Part shown: one piece after another, positions 61,217 through 64,000 of the stretch
Layout: the number at the start of each line of letters is the position of its first letter
Numbering within the stretch: the stretch's first letter is position 1
From: Hymenobacter convexus
Lineage (GTDB): Bacteria > Bacteroidota > Bacteroidia > Cytophagales > Hymenobacteraceae
Length of the DNA: 64,000 bases
Assembly: GCF_030580955.1 (NCBI RefSeq)
Contig: NZ_JAUQON010000004.1
Location: forward strand, 310,001 to 374,000
Direction of reading: 5' to 3'
Program-made: the position numbers and the translations under genes
Notes under the pieces: model-generated
What the model was told of the DNA's origin: nothing
The model's database searches: none
Seen by the model: the letters and a program-made list of their open reading frames with translations, nothing else

Positions 61217-61630
61217 ATGATGCAGCTTCGATTTGAGAAACAATACTTCTTGTTGGGCATCGGCTTGCTGGTGCTCGAAATCCTCATCGCGCTTTACCTG
61301 CACGATAAAATTATCCGGCCCTATGTGGGTGATTTTCTGGCACCCATCTTCCTCTACTGTTTGGTTCGCAGCTGCTGTATGGTGGCGCCCCGGCGCGTGG
61401 CGGCCGTGGTACTGCTCATTGCCTACCTGATAGAGTTGTTGCAGTATTTTCATTTCCTGAGCTGGCTGGGCTGGCAGCACGTTCGGGTGGCCAACGTGCT
61501 GCTGGGCAACCACTTCGAATGGGCCGACCTGCTGGCCTATACCGCTGGCATTGGGCTGGTTCTGCTGGTTGAACAACTGAGGCGGGGCCCTGCGAGCGCC
61601 CGGAACGAATGGCGTCGCGTTGCTGGTTAG
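61217..61630 (+). CDS. DUF2809-family membrane protein
   Basis: The 137-residue protein has four membrane helices; the motif IIRPYVGDFLAPIFLYCLVR and the last helix region (NHFEWADLLAYTAGIGLVLLVEQ) match the DUF2809 family, distant from VanZ-like proteins. Function unknown. The neighbouring MpaB-like gene suggests a membrane-linked oxidation. Confidence 0.8.
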   Translation: MMQLRFEKQYFLLGIGLLVLEILIALYLHDKIIRPYVGDFLAPIFLYCLVRSCCMVAPRRVAAVVLLIAYLIELLQYFHFLSWLGWQHVRVANVLLGNHFEWADLLAYTAGIGLVLLVEQLRRGPASARNEWRRVAG

Positions 61631-61704
61631 GCTCAGTCCACGGCAGCCTGCTCTTTTGGGAAGGAGCATTGCGGGTTGTGGCTTATTTTTACCAAAAAAC
61701 TGCT

Positions 61705-62622
61705 ATGAAAATTCGTTTTACGCCCGGTCTGCTCCGGTTCTTTTTCCTGTTGCTGCTCGGCTCGGCCGGCATGGTGGCCACTTCCTGTAAGAAGGACGGG
61801 CCCGAATTTGAGGACTTTAGCGCCCAGGATGATGGCCAGATAAAAAACTATCTGACCAGTAAGAACCTCCTCACCGCCCAAAAGCAGCCCTCTGGCCTCT
61901 ACTTCCTGCCGGTTCGGACCAACGCGAGTGCCAAGAAGGTTACCCTGGGCAGCACGGTGTCGGTGCTCTACACCGGCCATCTGCTCGACGCCGCCGGTAC
62001 GGTGTTCGACGCCACCTCGCTGCACAGCAACAAGCCCATCACCTTCGTGGTAGGTGCCGGCAACCTCATCCCCGGCTTTGAGGAAGGCATTTCCCTGATG
62101 CACATCGGCGACAAGGCCGAACTGCTGATACCGTCCGGCCTGGCGTATGGCTCCAACACGCTCAATGGGGCAATTCCGGCCAATTCGGTGGTGCGCTTCG
62201 AAGTGGAAGTGCTCGACTTTGCGGTCATCGACGACAACATTATCACCGATTACCTGTTGGCGCACAACATCACCACGGCCCAAAAACAAGCTTCGGGCCT
62301 GTACTTCCTGCCCATCAGCACCAATACCAATGCCGTGCGGCCCACCAACGGCTCCACGGTGGTGGTGCAATACACCGGCCACCTGCTCGACGCCGCGGGC
62401 ACCGTTTTTGATGCCTCTACGCCCACCACACCTTTCTCCTTTGCCTTCGGCGGCAAGAAGGTAATCGCTGGCTTCGAAGAAGGTATCGGCCTGATGCACA
62501 AGGGCGACCGGGCCGAACTGCTGATTCCGTCGGCCCTGGCTTACGGGCCACAGGGTTCCGGCACCCGCATCGACCCGAATTCTGTGCTGCGCTTTGAAGT
62601 AGAAGTGGTGGATGTGCGCTAA
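61705..62622 (+). CDS. FKBP-type peptidyl-prolyl isomerase lipoprotein with two FKBP domains
   Basis: ATG 61705 starts a lipoprotein signal (lipobox MVATSCKKD, Cys near 26). Two FKBP domains follow: the first (about 45-172) includes VLYTGHLLDAAGTVFDAT, GNLIPGFEEGISLMHIGDKAELLIPSGLAYG and FEVEVLDF. The second (about 178-305) repeats these as VQYTGHLLDAAGTVFDAS, KKVIAGFEEGIGLMHKGDRAELLIPSALAYG and FEVEVVDV. Both keep the usual aromatic and Asp binding residues. It probably folds exported or surface proteins at the outer membrane. The duplicated domain suggests an internal tandem copy. Confidence 0.93.
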   Translation: MKIRFTPGLLRFFFLLLLGSAGMVATSCKKDGPEFEDFSAQDDGQIKNYLTSKNLLTAQKQPSGLYFLPVRTNASAKKVTLGSTVSVLYTGHLLDAAGTVFDATSLHSNKPITFVVGAGNLIPGFEEGISLMHIGDKAELLIPSGLAYGSNTLNGAIPANSVVRFEVEVLDFAVIDDNIITDYLLAHNITTAQKQASGLYFLPISTNTNAVRPTNGSTVVVQYTGHLLDAAGTVFDASTPTTPFSFAFGGKKVIAGFEEGIGLMHKGDRAELLIPSALAYGPQGSGTRIDPNSVLRFEVEVVDVR

Positions 62623-62652
62623 GCCCTGACCGCTCCCCCATCGGCACCATTA

Positions 62653-62695
62653 AAAAAGCCGGGGCCCAACCATTCCGGTGAGCCCCGGCTTTTTT
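62653..62695 (+). terminator. Intrinsic terminator after the double-FKBP gene
   Basis: AAAAAGCCGGGGC and GCCCCGGCTTTTT form a 13-base stem with a 16-base loop and a run of seven T. It lies 31 bases past the stop at 62622. Confidence 0.85.
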
Positions 62696-62814
62696 TATGC
62701 CGGCCTTATTCAGCCGTTGCACAAAGCCAGTCCCGGGGGCACCTATCCTGCCCGCTTCATGTAAGTACGATAGGTAACGGCTACTTTTACTCCGCTATTT
62801 TACTCAAAAAACGC

Positions 62815-63321
62815 ATGAAATTCCCATTTTCGACCGGCATCCTCCGGCTTTTATTCCCGGTGCTGCTGGGCTCGGCCGCTCTGGTCACCACGGCGTGTCA
62901 GAAAGACGAAACCACTGATTACGCCCCCATCGACGAGGGCCTTATCAAGAAATACATCACCGACAACAATATCACCACTGCCCAGCGGCAGGCTTCGGGC
63001 CTGTACTACGTGCCCGTAACCACCGCTCCCACCGCAACCCGCGCGGTAGCGGGCCGGACGGTTTCGGTGCTCTACACCGGTACGACGCTCGATGGCAAAG
63101 TATTTGATGCCACCAAGAACCAGTACACGCCGTTCAGCTTCGTATTGGGTGCCGGCAAAGTCATCAAAGGCTGGGAAGAAGGCATTGCGCTGATGCGCAA
63201 GGGCGAGAAAAGCGTGTTGCTGATTCCGTCGGGGCTGGCCTATGGGGCCCAATCGCCGAGTTCCGCCATTCCGCCCAACTCAGTACTCCGGTTTGATGTG
63301 GAGCTGGTGGATATTCAATAA
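62815..63321 (+). CDS. FKBP-type peptidyl-prolyl isomerase lipoprotein, single domain
   Basis: The 168-residue protein has a lipobox (LVTTACQKDE, Cys near 28) and one FKBP domain (about 60-168): VLYTGTTLDGKVFDATKN, GAGKVIKGWEEGIALMRKGEKSVLLIPSGLAYG and FDVELVDI. It is homologous to each half of the protein upstream; the pair probably comes from gene duplication. A TACTTTTA box about 40 bases upstream of the ATG could be the -7 element. Confidence 0.93.
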   Translation: MKFPFSTGILRLLFPVLLGSAALVTTACQKDETTDYAPIDEGLIKKYITDNNITTAQRQASGLYYVPVTTAPTATRAVAGRTVSVLYTGTTLDGKVFDATKNQYTPFSFVLGAGKVIKGWEEGIALMRKGEKSVLLIPSGLAYGAQSPSSAIPPNSVLRFDVELVDIQ

Positions 63322-63349
63322 TCAGCCGCAATAGCCGCACAGAAACAGC

Positions 63350-63441
63350 ACGTCATGCTGAGCGCAGCCGAAGCATCTCTACCACAGCAGTAAATCAAAT
63401 TACTTGCAGTAGAGATGCTTCGGCTGCGCTCAGCATGACGT
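63350..63441. repeat. GTCATGC-type palindromic element
   Basis: The arms ACGTCATGCTGAGCGCAGCC...GCATCTCTACC and the inverted copy pair over about 38 bases. The loop has AGTAAATCAAATTACT. It lies between the convergent ends of the FKBP gene and the helicase gene. Confidence 0.9.
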
Positions 63442-63476
63442 TTTTTTGTCCGCTCTTTTTCTTCCGACAATTGTCT

Positions 63477-64000
63477 TCAAACAGCCTCCTGTTCGCTCCC
63501 GGCCACGCGGGCCAGCATGGCGGCGTGGTGCGGCGCGCGGCGCAAAATCTCCTCGTTGCCGAGCAACACCAGCTGCTGGCGGGCCCGCGTAAGGGCCACG
63601 TTGAGCTTGCGGTCAACGGTGCCGTCCTCGTTGGGCGACACCATCAGCTCCAGCTGGTGCTCGTGGTGGCAGCAGAAACTTACGATGATGACGTCGCGCT
63701 GTGAGCCCTGGTAGCGCTCCACGGTGTCGACGCTGACTTGCGCGAGGGCGGGCAGGGCCAGCTCATCGGCCAGCGTCGCCAGCCGCGCGCGGATGAGCGC
63801 CGCCTGGTTGCGGTAGCTGGCAATGATGCCCAGCGTGGTTTCGGGGTTGAAAGCGGGGCCGTAGCCTTGCAAAACGTAGGCCGCGGCGCGGGCCGCCAGG
63901 TCGGCCTCCTGCGCCGATTCTTTCATTGATAAATCTTCGGGCTGGCGGTGCGTGGGCACGAAAACGAGGCGCCGCTCGCTCATTTGGCGGGTCAGGGCAT
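63477..64000 (-). CDS. Superfamily 1 DNA/RNA helicase, C-terminal part (cut by window edge)
   Basis: The reading frame is open to the right edge, so at least 174 C-terminal residues are visible and the ATP-binding domain is outside. Motif V appears as VDTVERYQGSQRDVIIVS and motif VI as RKLNVALTRARQQLVLLG, matching the Dna2/UPF1-type group of helicases (AAA_12 domain). The Arg in VALTRAR is the arginine finger. It presumably unwinds DNA or RNA using ATP. Confidence 0.85.
   Translation of the reverse strand, partial: ALTRQMSERRLVFVPTHRQPEDLSMKESAQEADLAARAAAYVLQGYGPAFNPETTLGIIASYRNQAALIRARLATLADELALPALAQVSVDTVERYQGSQRDVIIVSFCCHHEHQLELMVSPNEDGTVDRKLNVALTRARQQLVLLGNEEILRRAPHHAAMLARVAGSEQEAV

Noticed and set aside
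1..64000. tRNA, rRNA or known riboswitch
   Set aside because: I looked for cloverleaf-like blocks and conserved rRNA or riboswitch cores in the intergenic gaps and found only hairpins and palindromes; short RNAs cannot be excluded by eye.

Overview
The window is a high-GC chromosomal segment from a member of the Bacteroidota, most probably Hymenobacter or a close relative (Cytophagales). This is inferred from several features: TAnnTTTG-type promoter boxes instead of Shine-Dalgarno sites, a type IX secretion sorting domain, Bacteroidota-style FtsL/FtsI/FtsZ proteins, a TonB-dependent receptor with a carboxypeptidase-like N-terminal domain, HYC_CC_PP and DUF2975/XRE families, and many palindromic intergenic repeats. 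No rRNA, tRNA, transposase, phage gene or CRISPR array was seen.

Layout. 0-1.2 kb: the 5' part of a secreted GH85 endo-beta-N-acetylglucosaminidase, cut by the window edge. 1.4-11 kb: mostly envelope and secreted proteins (a lipoprotein, PAP2 phosphatase, NlpC/P60-like hydrolase, zinc-dependent phospholipase C-like protein, TPM-domain protein, a T9SS-exported beta-helix protein, TlpA-like thioredoxin, MscS channel, GrpB-like protein). 11-23 kb: a hydrolase lipoprotein, unknown secreted proteins, an F420/NADP-oxidoreductase-like protein, a solitary urocanate hydratase (hutU), a Rof-like Rho-binding antiterminator, a DUF4097 protein, a DUF2975/XRE pair, a serine hydrolase and an MBL-fold hydrolase. 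23-32 kb: a lineage-specific group of secreted proteins with two paralogous pairs and two small one-helix membrane proteins, set around a LytTR response regulator and a TPR-containing histidine kinase. 32-35 kb: a YebC-family protein, an acyltransferase-3 and a polytopic GT-C-like protein.

35.4-52.6 kb is a complete division and cell wall (dcw) cluster on the minus strand: mraZ-rsmH-ftsL-ftsI-murE-mraY-murD-ftsW-murG-murC-ftsQ-ftsA-ftsZ. It has a near-consensus promoter (TTG-N19-TACATTTG) before mraZ and a hairpin after ftsZ. Neither murF nor ddl is in it. Six of its intergenic spaces carry palindromic elements, and one of these contains the murD start codon.

52.8-56.8 kb is a probable metal-handling locus: a HYC_CC_PP protein, a TonB receptor with a Cys-Cys pair in its plug, an exported HMA-domain protein and a small His/Cys-rich exported protein. 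Every component has a vicinal cysteine pair. 56.9-64 kb: an MMPL/RND transporter, an AT-rich lipoprotein gene of foreign character, a 2OG-Fe(II) oxygenase divergent from an MpaB-like oxygenase plus DUF2809 protein, two FKBP-type prolyl isomerase lipoproteins (one with a duplicated domain), and the C-terminal part of a superfamily 1 helicase cut by the right edge.

The two best candidates for under-described biology are the palindrome-studded dcw operon, including the murD start inside an element, and the Cys-Cys metal module. The secreted paralog cluster beside the two-component genes comes next.
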